Virus record (IMG/VR): IMGVR_UViG_3300035665_000149
Coordinates: 1-34,077 of that record
Strand: one strand, 5' to 3'
Length of the DNA: 34,077 nucleotides
Origin: a virus
Under the pieces are notes generated by a model. It saw nothing but the letters and a program-made list of their open reading frames with translations, searched no databases and was not told the DNA's origin. This document shows, piece by piece, positions 1 through 7,349 of the stretch. The translations under genes and the position numbers were made by a program. Position 1 is the first letter of the stretch, and each line of letters starts with the position of its first letter.

Positions 1-2
1 CG

Positions 3-140
3 AACGGGATTGATTTGGCCAATGAGGTACACGACCTGCGCGATCTGACCGAGCGGTATTGGCGCATCATACAAGCGCAGCACGTTCGGATCGCGTTGCT
101 AGAGAACGAATTACGATGTGCGAAGACTGCGAAGCCCTAG
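3..140 (+). CDS. Small phage protein, 3' end only
   Basis: The reading frame is open from the window edge and ends at TAG 138-140, giving at least 45 residues (ends LRCAKTAKP). It is charged and probably helical, with Leu spaced as in a short coiled coil. The 5' end is outside the window. Its last 25 bases overlap the next gene, which starts at 116, as is usual for tightly packed phage genes. No family is recognised. The main doubt is that it is short and cut. Confidence 0.45.
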   Translation, partial: NGIDLANEVHDLRDLTERYWRIIQAQHVRIALLENELRCAKTAKP

Positions 141-298
141 AGGAGGAGGCCGAGTTTTATGCGAGTGATGCCGCGCGTTGGCGGGAGATGTATGAAATGT
201 CACATAAGCGGGAAAGGATGTTGGCCGAACAACTGTCGACGTTGCTCGAGAGCCTGCGTAGGGTAGCGCGAGAGGCGCGCGGAGTTGGGCGGAATTAG
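116..298 (+). CDS. Small CxxC helical protein, unknown function
   Basis: This is a 60-residue protein starting at ATG 116; the frame extends upstream to a TTG, but the ATG leaves a shorter overlap with the previous gene. It begins MCEDCEALEEEAEF, so it has a CxxC pair at residues 2-5. The remainder is acidic, then basic, and strongly helical (coiled-coil-like). A single CxxC is not enough for a full zinc ribbon. It is the last plus-strand gene before the terminator at 310-334. No function can be assigned. Confidence 0.6.
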   Translation: MCEDCEALEEEAEFYASDAARWREMYEMSHKRERMLAEQLSTLLESLRRVAREARGVGRN

Positions 299-309
299 GG
301 CAAAGGAAA

Positions 310-334
310 GCCCCTAGGCGCGAAACCTAGGGGC
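310..334. terminator. Hairpin terminator between convergent genes
   Basis: A perfect 9-bp stem, GCCCCTAGG / CCTAGGGGC, encloses a 7-nt loop (CGCGAAA). The plus side is followed by GTTTGTGTG. On the minus strand the stem is followed by CTTTCCTTTG. It lies between the plus gene ending at 298 and the minus gene ending at 350, so it probably stops transcription from both sides. The T-tracts are imperfect, so the efficiency is uncertain. Confidence 0.75.
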
Positions 335-349
335 GTTTGTGTGCGTAGG

Positions 350-580
350 TTAAACCATACCGCGTATTACGTTCCTATAAAGCGCGCGGTTTTCCGAGTG
401 AAGCCGGACTGTTGCCTTGTAAAGCGTGCGTCTATTGGCCCTAGAAAGCGTTTGCCAAAAAGCTGGCTTGAATCGGCTTCGAACGTACCGAAAAGCGCTG
501 GTATAGGTGTCGGACACGTGCAAGCGCGCTACGATGGGATGTAGTTGCGAGATAGCGTGAGAGAGGGAAATTCTTTTCAT
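350..580 (-). CDS. Basic 76-residue protein, unknown function
   Basis: The 76-residue protein starts at ATG 580 and ends at the stop 352-350. It is very rich in Arg, Ser and His (pI clearly basic), has no Cys and no clear membrane segment, and could bind nucleic acid. It starts four bases after the stop of the Gp88-like gene, so the two are in one minus-strand operon. No SD is visible. No family is recognised. The next feature downstream is the shared terminator at 310-334. Confidence 0.6.
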   Translation of the reverse strand: MKRISLSHAISQLHPIVARLHVSDTYTSAFRYVRSRFKPAFWQTLSRANRRTLYKATVRLHSENRALYRNVIRGMV

Positions 581-584
581 AAGA

Positions 585-1385
585 TTAGATGGAAACTACA
601 AACCCGGATGTGGATCGCTTTGCTTTACCCTTCGCGGTTAATCCGACAACGCAACCTTTCGGGTCCAAAAAGCGAAGGTCGGATTCATCGCCGACTATAA
701 CCCGTTTGCCAAGGTACCGCTTCGGCAGTGTTTTCCGAAACACAACCGCCACGTTACCGCGCGCCTCAAGAACCCGCTTGCAATCGGCTTGATTAGTTTC
801 AGAGCGTGAAAACACCAAACGGTAGTTTTTTGGGTGTTTCCCGGCCGCATTATCAAGCGCGCGCTTGGGATTCTTTGTGTAATCATAGAACGCAACCCGT
901 GGAAAAAGTTCCATTAAGTTAATGTTGTTCAACTTCAGCTTTTCCCAGGCAATATCACTGGTCCCGTTTAGACGTACTACCGGCCGCAGCCCAAGCTTAA
1001 GCGCTTTCAACTGTAGGGCGTGAATGTCTAAGGCTAAGTTACAAAGGAAGGTTGCGTTAGCCTTGAAGAAAAGGGCGGTTTTAGCGCGCCTTGCCTTTTG
1101 CACCGAATTGAAAGCGCCCCGGCCGGCCGAGTTAAGGCAATCGGCAGAGCAACCCGGTGAAGCAAAGGGGCAAAGGTTGCCAAAGCCGCCGAGGTCCAAA
1201 GGGGAAAGGTATAAGATACCCGTAAGAAAACCGAAGCTTTCCCCCTTAACAGTCTTTGCATCGTTGCTAATGCCTAGCAATTCGCGACGCTTGAAGCCGC
1301 TTGGCAAAGATAATCCTAGCAGATGGGCGCGACGATAGATGCCGCGGCCGATAGTGTGGAGGCAATGGGATTTGTGTGCATTCAT
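585..1385 (-). CDS. Phage Gp88-like Cys-motif protein
   Basis: The 266-residue protein resembles the family named after mycobacteriophage gene 88, which occurs in many phages and whose function is unknown. Visible conserved blocks are SFGFLTGILYLSP (50-62), a Cys cluster C72-x6-C79-x3-C83 within NLCPFASPGCSADCLN, GRG...VQKARRAKT (88-103), PVVRLNGTSDIAWE (135-148), FYDYTKN (166-172), LVFSRSE (190-196), NVAVVF (211-216) and the C-terminal LRFLDPKG..VGLTAKGKAK. The three-Cys cluster could bind a metal or Fe-S centre, but that is inference. The start ATG 1385 has no SD; it is preceded by CACACTACAAAAAAACACACTT. The length is similar to other family members, so the gene looks intact. The name is from memory of the family pattern. 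Confidence 0.8.
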   Translation of the reverse strand: MNAHKSHCLHTIGRGIYRRAHLLGLSLPSGFKRRELLGISNDAKTVKGESFGFLTGILYLSPLDLGGFGNLCPFASPGCSADCLNSAGRGAFNSVQKARRAKTALFFKANATFLCNLALDIHALQLKALKLGLRPVVRLNGTSDIAWEKLKLNNINLMELFPRVAFYDYTKNPKRALDNAAGKHPKNYRLVFSRSETNQADCKRVLEARGNVAVVFRKTLPKRYLGKRVIVGDESDLRFLDPKGCVVGLTAKGKAKRSTSGFVVSI

Positions 1386-1422
1386 AAGTGTGTTTTTTTG
1401 TAGTGTGTTAGGTTGCTGAGTG

Positions 1423-1554
1423 TTATTTGCTGGCGTCTTTAATGGCTGACAGCAAAAGGGTTGCGGCTAGCAAAAAACAGCCTGCTGCAAAGAATTGCAG
1501 TGCAAGGCGCACATATGCAATGTGTTCTAGTGTGTTCATATCGGATAGGTTCAT
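1423..1554 (-). CDS. Small single-span membrane peptide
   Basis: The 43-residue ORF runs from ATG 1554 to TAA 1425-1423; a second in-frame ATG at 1539 would give 38 residues. It reads MNLSDMNTLEHIAYVRLALQ, followed by FFAAGCFLLAATLLLSAI and a polar tail KDASK, so it has one clear transmembrane helix of about 20 residues. It fits snugly between the Cys gene (stop at 1568) and the Gp88-like gene (start at 1385), in the same orientation. Frame, hydrophobic profile and position support a real gene. The role is unknown; small phage membrane peptides of this kind include superinfection and lysis factors, but nothing here decides it. Confidence 0.6.
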   Translation of the reverse strand: MNLSDMNTLEHIAYVRLALQFFAAGCFLLAATLLLSAIKDASK

Positions 1555-1567
1555 AAGTTTGGCAGTG

Positions 1568-1771
1568 TTAGGCGTTTACGCAATCGTCTTCCATGCCGCA
1601 GTTAAGCAGCGCGTTCATATTCTGTTCAAAGCCACGAGCTTCGAACTGCGACTCGGTATCGATGCCGCTGGGGTCCATGTAGTCGCCCCACAGCTCGAAG
1701 TGTGACGCTATATCATTAAGATGGTATGATTTACAGGTTGGACACAGAGGGATGTGACGGTAGGTGATCAT
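1568..1771 (-). CDS. 67-residue Cys-containing protein, unknown
   Basis: The frame is open as far as 2044, but only the part after ATG 1771 looks like protein; the upstream part is a low-complexity Arg/Thr/His string over GTGC repeats. From ATG 1771 it gives MITYRHIPLCPTCKSYHLND and continues to DDCVNA. There is a CxxC at residues 10-13, and Cys 58 and 64 could complete a small metal site. Asp and Glu are frequent. The start is preceded by CACACTACAACAC, very similar to the leader of the Gp88-like gene. It is the first gene of the minus-strand operon. The function is unknown. Confidence 0.55.
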   Translation of the reverse strand: MITYRHIPLCPTCKSYHLNDIASHFELWGDYMDPSGIDTESQFEARGFEQNMNALLNCGMEDDCVNA

Positions 1772-2407
1772 GTGTTGTAGTGTGGTTGAGGTTGGACTGA
1801 CGCGGGCAACCATAGCGTTGCGTGATACGATAGCAACAAAAAAGTAACGATGGGCAAAGATTAGTGCGTGCGTGCGAGTGAGTGCGGCTCGGTGAGTGCA
1901 CGAGAGGCGCGACTGTGGGACGTGCTGCGCAGTGCGTGCGTGCGTGCGTGCGGTGGAGATAGTTCGTGTACGAAGTAAATGCGTTACGGCCCCCACGCCA
2001 CAAGCAACGACCGCGCGCGCTCGCGGCAGCCTCGCAGCTCGCACTCTGCAGCCCGTTCCGGCACGTCAAATGTGGCCTTTCCGAGCATCAAACGGACCAT
2101 CCCGTCACCTCTCGTTTGACCGACCCTTGCAAGCGGCTGCGGCTGAACACGTTGGCCATAACAGTTTACAACACATATCATATAGAGTGGGGATTTACTC
2201 TGTTGGAGTGCATTTTGACGTGCCAAAACCGGAGGCAGGGGGGGAGGGGGTCGCGCCTGGCTGACTGGCGACGACAGCGACGCATAGCCCCCCTCAGACT
2301 TTTTTTCGCCAACTGGCCCCCTTCGCACTCGGCTCGTGCACCCGTCGCCATGCTACGCTACACCTTGCTTGTGTAATTGGCCGACCCAGTGTACCGTCGT
2401 TCGTACT
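1772..2407. promoter_or_regulatory. Gene-free divergent region with simple repeats and G/C tracts
   Basis: About 636 bases separate the minus operon (starts at 1771) from the plus genes (start at 2408). ORFs here on both strands are low-complexity shadows. Visible elements: GTGC repeated three times at 1864-1875 and five times at 1932-1951; an inverted repeat TCAAACG (2088-2094) / CGTTTGA (2113-2119); a G7-A-G5 tract at 2238-2250 that can pair with the C-run at 2288-2295; and T7 at 2300-2306. Promoters for both operons should lie here, and tandem repeats plus tracts would also suit an origin or protein-binding region. No convincing -35/-10 pair was found. Confidence 0.45.
2244..2306 (+). terminator. 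Possible intrinsic terminator or attenuator
   Basis: GAGGGGG (2244-2250) can pair with CCCCCTC (2289-2295). The enclosed loop holds a smaller CGCC/GGCG hairpin, and a T7 run (2300-2306) follows four bases after the stem. This resembles a terminator pointing towards the gene at 2408, so it could attenuate it. The loop is long (38 bases), so the call is tentative. Confidence 0.3.
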
Positions 2408-2815
2408 ATGACCAAGTACACACTAAGCGAGAAAACGGTTAAGCAGCACTTAGGCCCGGCGTATCGGCCTATGTCGTACAAGCAGGACGTGGATTACATC
2501 GAGCGGAAGGCGTTTCGCGGTGTGCGCCGTATCTATCGCAGTGACCTGTTGGATGGCACGCTGGCTTGTGATGTGGCCGAGCAGGAGCAGCCTGTGGAGG
2601 AGCTTGTGCCGGTGGTACAGGTGACACCTGTGACAGAGCCGCAGCAGTTGTCCGTAAGTGATGAGGTTACGGAACAGACAATTGTCATGTTATATCCGAA
2701 CAGTCGTTGGGTTAAGACTGATATGGCTGACAAAGTGTTTGTGGGTGCTAGAGGGTTTAACTTTCGCAAAGGACAGAAGATTCGGGTTAAGAACAAGACT
2801 ATATGCATAAGGTGA
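2408..2815 (+). CDS. 135-residue protein, unknown function
   Basis: ATG 2408 (MTKYTLSEKTVKQHLG) is the likely start; the frame is open from 2336, but residues before this point are Cys/Pro-rich and unlike the rest. The N-terminal 50 residues are basic and polar, the middle is Glu/Val/Pro-rich and looks like a flexible linker (about 55-95), and the C-terminal part (VMLYPNSRWVKTDMADKVFV...) looks like a small beta domain ending basic. It overlaps the next gene by 13 bases. It is not recognisable as a small terminase subunit, although it precedes the terminase by about 700 bases. Confidence 0.65.
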   Translation: MTKYTLSEKTVKQHLGPAYRPMSYKQDVDYIERKAFRGVRRIYRSDLLDGTLACDVAEQEQPVEELVPVVQVTPVTEPQQLSVSDEVTEQTIVMLYPNSRWVKTDMADKVFVGARGFNFRKGQKIRVKNKTICIR

Positions 2816-3006
2816 CGCTCAAAGACAAGTTGGCAGTATATGACACGCTTGATCGGCTTAAGAGTAAGTTTAAGTCGCTTATATTCGCATTAAGCGCAGG
2901 TTATATGCTGCATATCGCGCTTAAGTGTGTGTTAAGCTTGGTAAGCGCCGAGTATACGCCACTTAACACGTTTGAGTTGGCTATACTTTGGATTATCTGT
3001 TCTTAA
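2803..3006 (+). CDS. 67-residue membrane protein, unknown
   Basis: The gene starts at ATG 2803 inside the end of the preceding gene (13-base overlap), which supports translational coupling. The N-terminal 25 residues are charged (MHKVTLKDKLAVYDTLDRLK). Two hydrophobic stretches follow, about residues 27-48 (LIFALSAGYMLHIALKCVLSLV) and 57-66 (FELAILWIIC). One or two membrane spans are likely. Alu-like TTAAG-rich bases are conspicuous in the gene. No family is recognised. Confidence 0.6.
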   Translation: MHKVTLKDKLAVYDTLDRLKSKFKSLIFALSAGYMLHIALKCVLSLVSAEYTPLNTFELAILWIICS

Positions 3007-3095
3007 GCTAGAGCTTACTTTTTACTGAGTAGTTAAAGTTAAGCTTTATCTTAAACTCTTGTTTTGTGTTGCCGTTCGCACTAGGCTTCGCCCAG

Positions 3096-3216
3096 ATGCT
3101 CACTCTCGCAGCTAACGCTGCTCACCGGAGGAGATAAACAATCCGGCAAGGAGAGTTGCGAGTGAGCATAGTACCCCCAAGACTCAGCATTACTGCCTAT
3201 CTTGGGGGAGTACTAT
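3096..3216 (+). ncRNA. Candidate structured RNA upstream of the large terminase
   Basis: Outer stem: ATGCTCACTC (3096-3105) pairs perfectly with GAGTGAGCAT (3160-3169). Inside it are a perfect hairpin GCAGC-TAAC-GCTGC (3108-3121) and a second one CCGGA (3125-3129) / TCCGG (3142-3146), forming a multi-branch junction. Directly after it, ATAGTA-CCCCCAAGA (3168-3182) pairs with TCTTGGGGG-AG-TACTAT (3200-3216): 15 pairs, one 2-nt bulge and a 17-nt loop. A short GGC-TTC-GCC hairpin precedes at 3084-3092. No T-run follows, so it is not a simple terminator. It may be a leader element, a processing site or an independent RNA. Confidence 0.5.
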
Positions 3217-3281
3217 ACAAAAATGAGATTAACGATCCGTATAAGTGTCGTCGTTTCGTTTCGCAATTACAGTCGTGAGTG

Positions 3282-3386
3282 ATGGCTACCCGTTCAGGAA
3301 ACTCTTGCCCTTCTCGTAGGCGTGACTGTCAGCACTCTGCAACTTTGAAGCCGAAGCAGATGTTTAATCCAACTCAAGAGGAATAG
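3282..3386 (+). CDS. Possible 34-residue ORF in the terminase leader
   Basis: ATG 3282 to TAG 3386 encodes a basic, Ser/Arg-rich 34-residue peptide (starts MATRSGNSCPSRRR). It overlaps a 19-codon ORF in a TGATG arrangement. Neither codon pattern nor any family supports it strongly. It is listed because it is one of the few plus-strand ORFs in this gap. Confidence 0.2.
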   Translation: MATRSGNSCPSRRRDCQHSATLKPKQMFNPTQEE

Positions 3387-3415
3387 TTGGAACCATTTAG
3401 TCGCTCGTGCGTCCG

Positions 3416-3502
3416 ATGTTTCAGGTGGCGCAGAAGGTACACGGTCGTTTATTTGACGACACAAGGAATTTAGAGCATCTTCAGGGAAAGTCAACTGTAT
3501 GA
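3416..3502 (+). CDS. Possible 28-residue leader ORF coupled to the terminase
   Basis: ATG 3416 to TGA 3500-3502 gives MFQVAQKVHGRLFDDTRNLE and eight more residues. Its stop overlaps the terminase start as ATGA, the usual arrangement for coupled phage genes. The coding look is acceptable but the size is too small to be sure. It is not a known small terminase subunit. Confidence 0.25.
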   Translation: MFQVAQKVHGRLFDDTRNLEHLQGKSTV

Positions 3503-5217
3503 ATGAAGAAAATCAGGAAATTATTGAGAAAGTTTTAGCCTACAAGCTGGAGGAACATCCAACGCTCCCGGCACCGAACAAGCGGCAGCGGCTGGAGATG
3601 ATCGAGAACATTGGCCCGGAGAAGGTGCTCGATCTTTTCCTCATGCGGGAGAACAAGATTAAGGCTGAGCAGAACGATCCGATGCGCTATGGCCACGAGC
3701 TGCCGCACTGGCCCGATGCAGATAAGCTGCTAGACCGCTTTAACGAGATCGTCGTCCTTGGGGGGAACAGAAGTGGCAAGACTGAGTACGCTGCCAAACG
3801 GATGGCCCAGGCTTTTGTAGGGACTGACCTTAATGGACAAGCGCCGTCTTGGGTAAAGGAACGCTACAACAAGCGCAACATCCGCATCTGGTGCTTTCAC
3901 ACTAACCACATGACAAGTGTGTCTGCCCAGCAGAACGTCTTCTATAAGTACCTACCGCCTGAGATACGAAATATTAAACGTACTAATCATACGCAGATTA
4001 GTTTTAGCCAGAAGAACGGGTTTAGCGACAATACGGCGGTGTACATGGGCAACCAGATCTGGTTCCTTAATTACGCCCAGGACATCAAGGTCGTCGAGGG
4101 TGGCGAGGTGGACTACGTCTGGTGCGATGAACTTGTCCCGCAGAACTGGCTCGACACCCTGCGCTACCGTCTGGTGACTAGGTCTGGGAAGCTGATTGTT
4201 ACTTTTACGCCGGTGCAAGGGTACACCCAGGTTGTGAAGGAGTACATCAACAGCACCAAGGTGACGGCTACCCGCAAATCTCCATTATTACCCAATAACA
4301 ATGTTCTAACCGTCCCCAAGGGTGAGATGCCATATCAAGCGGAGAACTTGTATGGCAGACATGCCTGCATTTGGTATCATACGGAACTTAACCCGTACAA
4401 CAACTGGGAGCGCATGAAGCAGGAGCTTTCTGGCAGATCCAGCCACGACATTAAGATCCGCGCTTACGGTTGGGCAGATCAGACGGCTGGCTCCGAATTT
4501 CCCATGTTTGGCGACCATAACCTATGGAAAGGTGACGCGGAAGAGGTTATTCCAGAGGGTAGCAACTACATGGCTATTGACCCGGCGGGTGCGCGTAACT
4601 GGTTTATGCTCTGGGCTAGAGTAGACAAGCACGGTATACTATGGGTCTACCGGGAATGGCCGGATCAAAGCTATGGGGAATGGGCGCTTCCTAGTGACAA
4701 GGCGGATGGTCGGGCTGGCCCGGCACAGAAGGCTGGAGCAGGAAGGGGTGTGAACGAGTATACTGACTTGATCTGGAGCCTGGAGACGGCTGGAGACAAG
4801 CGTGAGATGATCGTGGACCGTTGGATTGACCCAAGGACGGCTGGAACGGAGACGATCACCAAGGACGGCGGCATTACAGTGTTGGACTTGCTTTATCAGA
4901 CTGATAATCCGCTTATGTTTACTCCTGCGGCTGCCATGCCAATTGAGGAGCGTGTGATGATTATCAATGATCTTTTGTCATGGAATGTAGAAAATCCAAT
5001 GGTAAAAGGTGTAAATCATCCAAAACTAATGGTTCACGAGTCTTGCCAGAACTTAATATACAGCTTAAAGGAATGGACTGGACAAGATGGACAAAAAGGT
5101 GCTAGTAAAGATCCAATTGACGCCTTAGGGTATATGGTGGTAATGCAGCCACAATATTTTGGAGGCGAACAATGGGAAAAGCAGATGAAGCAAATGGCTA
5201 AATGCGGTTCCTATTGA
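3499..5217 (+). CDS. terL: Terminase large subunit (packaging ATPase/nuclease)
   Basis: The 572-residue protein has the two TerL domains. The ATPase domain has Walker A GGNRSGKT (88-95), Walker B VDYVWCDE (204-211, with catalytic Glu 211) and the coupling motif VTFTP (234-238). The RNase H-like nuclease domain has candidate acidic metal ligands at MAIDPAG (Asp 361), WIDPRT (Asp 444) and KDPIDALGYM (Asp 538/541). TerL powers DNA translocation into the prohead through the portal and cuts concatemers. It begins the structural operon and is followed 13 bases later by the portal. The leader AGGGAAAG is at best a weak SD. No recognisable small subunit gene is found upstream. The length is normal for the family. 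Confidence 0.95.
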   Translation: MNEENQEIIEKVLAYKLEEHPTLPAPNKRQRLEMIENIGPEKVLDLFLMRENKIKAEQNDPMRYGHELPHWPDADKLLDRFNEIVVLGGNRSGKTEYAAKRMAQAFVGTDLNGQAPSWVKERYNKRNIRIWCFHTNHMTSVSAQQNVFYKYLPPEIRNIKRTNHTQISFSQKNGFSDNTAVYMGNQIWFLNYAQDIKVVEGGEVDYVWCDELVPQNWLDTLRYRLVTRSGKLIVTFTPVQGYTQVVKEYINSTKVTATRKSPLLPNNNVLTVPKGEMPYQAENLYGRHACIWYHTELNPYNNWERMKQELSGRSSHDIKIRAYGWADQTAGSEFPMFGDHNLWKGDAEEVIPEGSNYMAIDPAGARNWFMLWARVDKHGILWVYREWPDQSYGEWALPSDKADGRAGPAQKAGAGRGVNEYTDLIWSLETAGDKREMIVDRWIDPRTAGTETITKDGGITVLDLLYQTDNPLMFTPAAAMPIEERVMIINDLLSWNVENPMVKGVNHPKLMVHESCQNLIYSLKEWTGQDGQKGASKDPIDALGYMVVMQPQYFGGEQWEKQMKQMAKCGSY

Positions 5218-5230
5218 ACTTTTATTATTT

Positions 5231-7348
5231 ATGTATTCAGCTTCTTCAGATCCTTTAGCGATAGCAACAGCCGTCCCTGACGTAGGGGATTTGTTAAGTG
5301 AGTACAATCGCGCAATGATTAACTCGACGCAGGGTAACCTGACGACGAAATTCGATGATGTGCGTTTTGCTCGGTGGGCCGGGCAAAGTGATGACGGGAA
5401 AAAGCATAGTAATTTGCGTAACGAAGGTGACCCAGCCTGGCCGTTTGAAGGAGCCAGCGACGTTCGCAATCGTTTGATCGACTCTACCTGTAACGAGCTT
5501 TCGTCGCTGTTGGTAACTGCCTTTGAGCGTGCAACCATTCGCACGAGTGGCATCGACATGAACGACATGACGGTCAGCGGAATTGCCACGACACTTTTGC
5601 ACTGGATTCGCGACAGCAAGATGCCGCTGGAGCTTCGACGTGAAGCTGAGCTTGGGGCGCAGTACGCTTTCCAGTACGGGTGGACAGCTTTTTTTATTGG
5701 CTGGAGACAGAACATCAGCAAGCGTGAACAGCCGGTGACGATGAATGAGATTGTTGCTTTGGCGCAGCAGTCACAGAGTCCAACGCTCATGCAGTTGCCA
5801 GACTTGATCATGCAGCAGTCTGATGAGGCTGCGGCTATTCTTGAAGCAACTATCCCGAATTTAACTGCCACTGACGCAAAGCGAATGGTCAAGGAATTGG
5901 CTGAAACTGGAGCTACGACTAGAGATGAAGAATACGTTAGCAAAAACCTTCCTGAGATTATTGCTCTTAAGCCTTGGGATGAAGTTCTTGTTCCGCCTGA
6001 GACAGCGGACTTGCAACGATCCCGTGTAATTTTTCGACGGACGTGGATGTCTGAAGTGGAGATTCGCGAGAAGATCACCACAGAAGGCTGGAACAAAGAC
6101 TGGGTGGAGTTGGCTGTGCAGATGGCTGGTAAGAGCAGCACGATGTACAACACGAACATCCTGCCAAGCACTGAGCTTCTTGTATACAACGGGCTCAACT
6201 ACCAGAACATGATTGAGGTGGTGTACTGCTACACTAAGAGCTTGGATGGCAAGGCTCCGTGTATTTACTACACGGTTATCTGTCCACAGGCGGCAGTCGA
6301 TCACCGGAAGGAACAAATCTCGTATGCTATCCATGAAAGACTCGATTACGCGCACGGAGAGTATCCGTTTGTGGAGTTCCGTCGTGAGTGCATTCGCCGC
6401 GCTATTACTGATACTCGCGGTGTCCCTGAGCTTGCTCACACGGATCAGGATGAAGTTAAGGCGCAACACGATTCCATCCGGGATCATACTGCCTTCTCGA
6501 CTCTTCCTCCCATTAAAGTCGTCAAACGGATTGGCGCCATCAATCGAGTTGGCCCCGGAGTCCAGTTACCTGTCGTAAATCCGTCTGACTACACGTTCAT
6601 GGACCCACCGGCTCGCGAGCCTAGTGTGGCGTTTAATTTGATTAACCGCGTTGAGGCAAGTCACGCAGCTTACTTTGGCACGCTTAATTCTGGTGTAGAC
6701 CAACGTAAGACGCAGCTTAGTCAGCAGATGATTGTGAACACTTGGCTGCTTACTTGGAGGACGATCTTCAGGCAGATGTTTAGCTTGTGTTGCCAGTACA
6801 TGTCTCCTGCGGAGATACAGCGTATCACTGGCGGACAGTTGCCGCAGAGCTTGTCTGAGATCCACAACGAATTTGATCTTACGGTCAAGTTTGACGTGAT
6901 GGACTTGGATAAGGACTACATTGCGCAGAAGATCGACTTTCTTACCAAGGTTGCTCAACTCGACACTGGTGGAGTTCTAAACAGGAACAAGCTCACCGAG
7001 ATGATGATTCAGGCGATTGCTCCAGAGGTAGCGAAAGACTTGATTCTTAATCCGCAGGATGCAAGCAAGCAAATGTTTAAGGATGTGCAGTCTGACATCG
7101 GCAACATGCTGCTTGGCAACGAGGCTCTCTACCAAGAGAACGATCCTACAGCGCAGACCAAGTTGCAGTACACACAGCAGATTATGCAGTCCAACCCCAA
7201 GGCTCAAGCTGCGCTGCAACAAGACGAGAACTTTAAGGCGCTGTTTGAGAACTACGTTAAGAGCTTGCAAATGTCGATTATGCAACAGCAGAACGCGCAG
7301 ATTGGCCGGATTGGCGTAACTCCAGTGGCGCAACAAGCGCAACAGTAA
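5231..7348 (+). CDS. Portal protein
   Basis: The 705-residue protein is in the standard position between TerL and scaffold/capsid genes. The N-terminal part contains DPAWPFEGASDVRNRLIDST, a block typical of large podovirus-like portals (target-cell DNA entry, dodecameric ring at one vertex). The middle is a long mixed alpha/beta body, with acidic helices around 'MSEVEIREKITTEGW' and a region near 'DYTFMDPPAREPSVAFNLIN'. The C-terminus is Gln-rich and helical (ends TPVAQQAQQ), as expected for a portal barrel. The start ATG 5231 follows CTTTTATTATTT with no SD. The stop is one base before the next ATG. A large antisense ORF over its start is a shadow. Confidence 0.88.
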   Translation: MYSASSDPLAIATAVPDVGDLLSEYNRAMINSTQGNLTTKFDDVRFARWAGQSDDGKKHSNLRNEGDPAWPFEGASDVRNRLIDSTCNELSSLLVTAFERATIRTSGIDMNDMTVSGIATTLLHWIRDSKMPLELRREAELGAQYAFQYGWTAFFIGWRQNISKREQPVTMNEIVALAQQSQSPTLMQLPDLIMQQSDEAAAILEATIPNLTATDAKRMVKELAETGATTRDEEYVSKNLPEIIALKPWDEVLVPPETADLQRSRVIFRRTWMSEVEIREKITTEGWNKDWVELAVQMAGKSSTMYNTNILPSTELLVYNGLNYQNMIEVVYCYTKSLDGKAPCIYYTVICPQAAVDHRKEQISYAIHERLDYAHGEYPFVEFRRECIRRAITDTRGVPELAHTDQDEVKAQHDSIRDHTAFSTLPPIKVVKRIGAINRVGPGVQLPVVNPSDYTFMDPPAREPSVAFNLINRVEASHAAYFGTLNSGVDQRKTQLSQQMIVNTWLLTWRTIFRQMFSLCCQYMSPAEIQRITGGQLPQSLSEIHNEFDLTVKFDVMDLDKDYIAQKIDFLTKVAQLDTGGVLNRNKLTEMMIQAIAPEVAKDLILNPQDASKQMFKDVQSDIGNMLLGNEALYQENDPTAQTKLQYTQQIMQSNPKAQAALQQDENFKALFENYVKSLQMSIMQQQNAQIGRIGVTPVAQQAQQ

Positions 7349-7349
7349 T

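Larger units (their letters stand above)
3007..3498. other. 492-base gap before the terminase: structured RNA candidate plus tiny ORFs
   Basis: No ORF longer than 34 codons is convincing on the plus strand. The left half (about 3083-3216) folds into a compact set of hairpins described separately. The right half has three short, chained ORFs: 3223-3282 (19 codons), 3282-3386 (34 codons; TGATG overlap with the first) and 3416-3502 (28 codons; overlaps the terminase ATG). A degenerate or very short leader gene is possible. A promoter for the structural operon is expected here, but none is clear. Confidence 0.5.

Noticed and set aside
1568-2044. Full 158-codon minus ORF over the GTGC repeats
   Set aside because: The N-terminal part is Arg/Thr/His low-complexity sequence from the repeats; only the 67 codons from ATG 1771 are credible.
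2176-2190. T7-like promoter (CATATAGAGTGGGGA)
   Set aside because: Only loosely similar to the T7 consensus, and no second copy was found to support a phage RNA polymerase promoter family; no polymerase gene is seen in the window.
3294-3494. Antisense ORF of 66 codons before terL
   Set aside because: TTG start, no family and composition unlike other genes; it may be chance.
5125-6198. Long antisense ORF of 357 codons over terL and portal
   Set aside because: It lies across two clear plus-strand genes, lacks domain-like sequence, and is a shadow of their codon bias.
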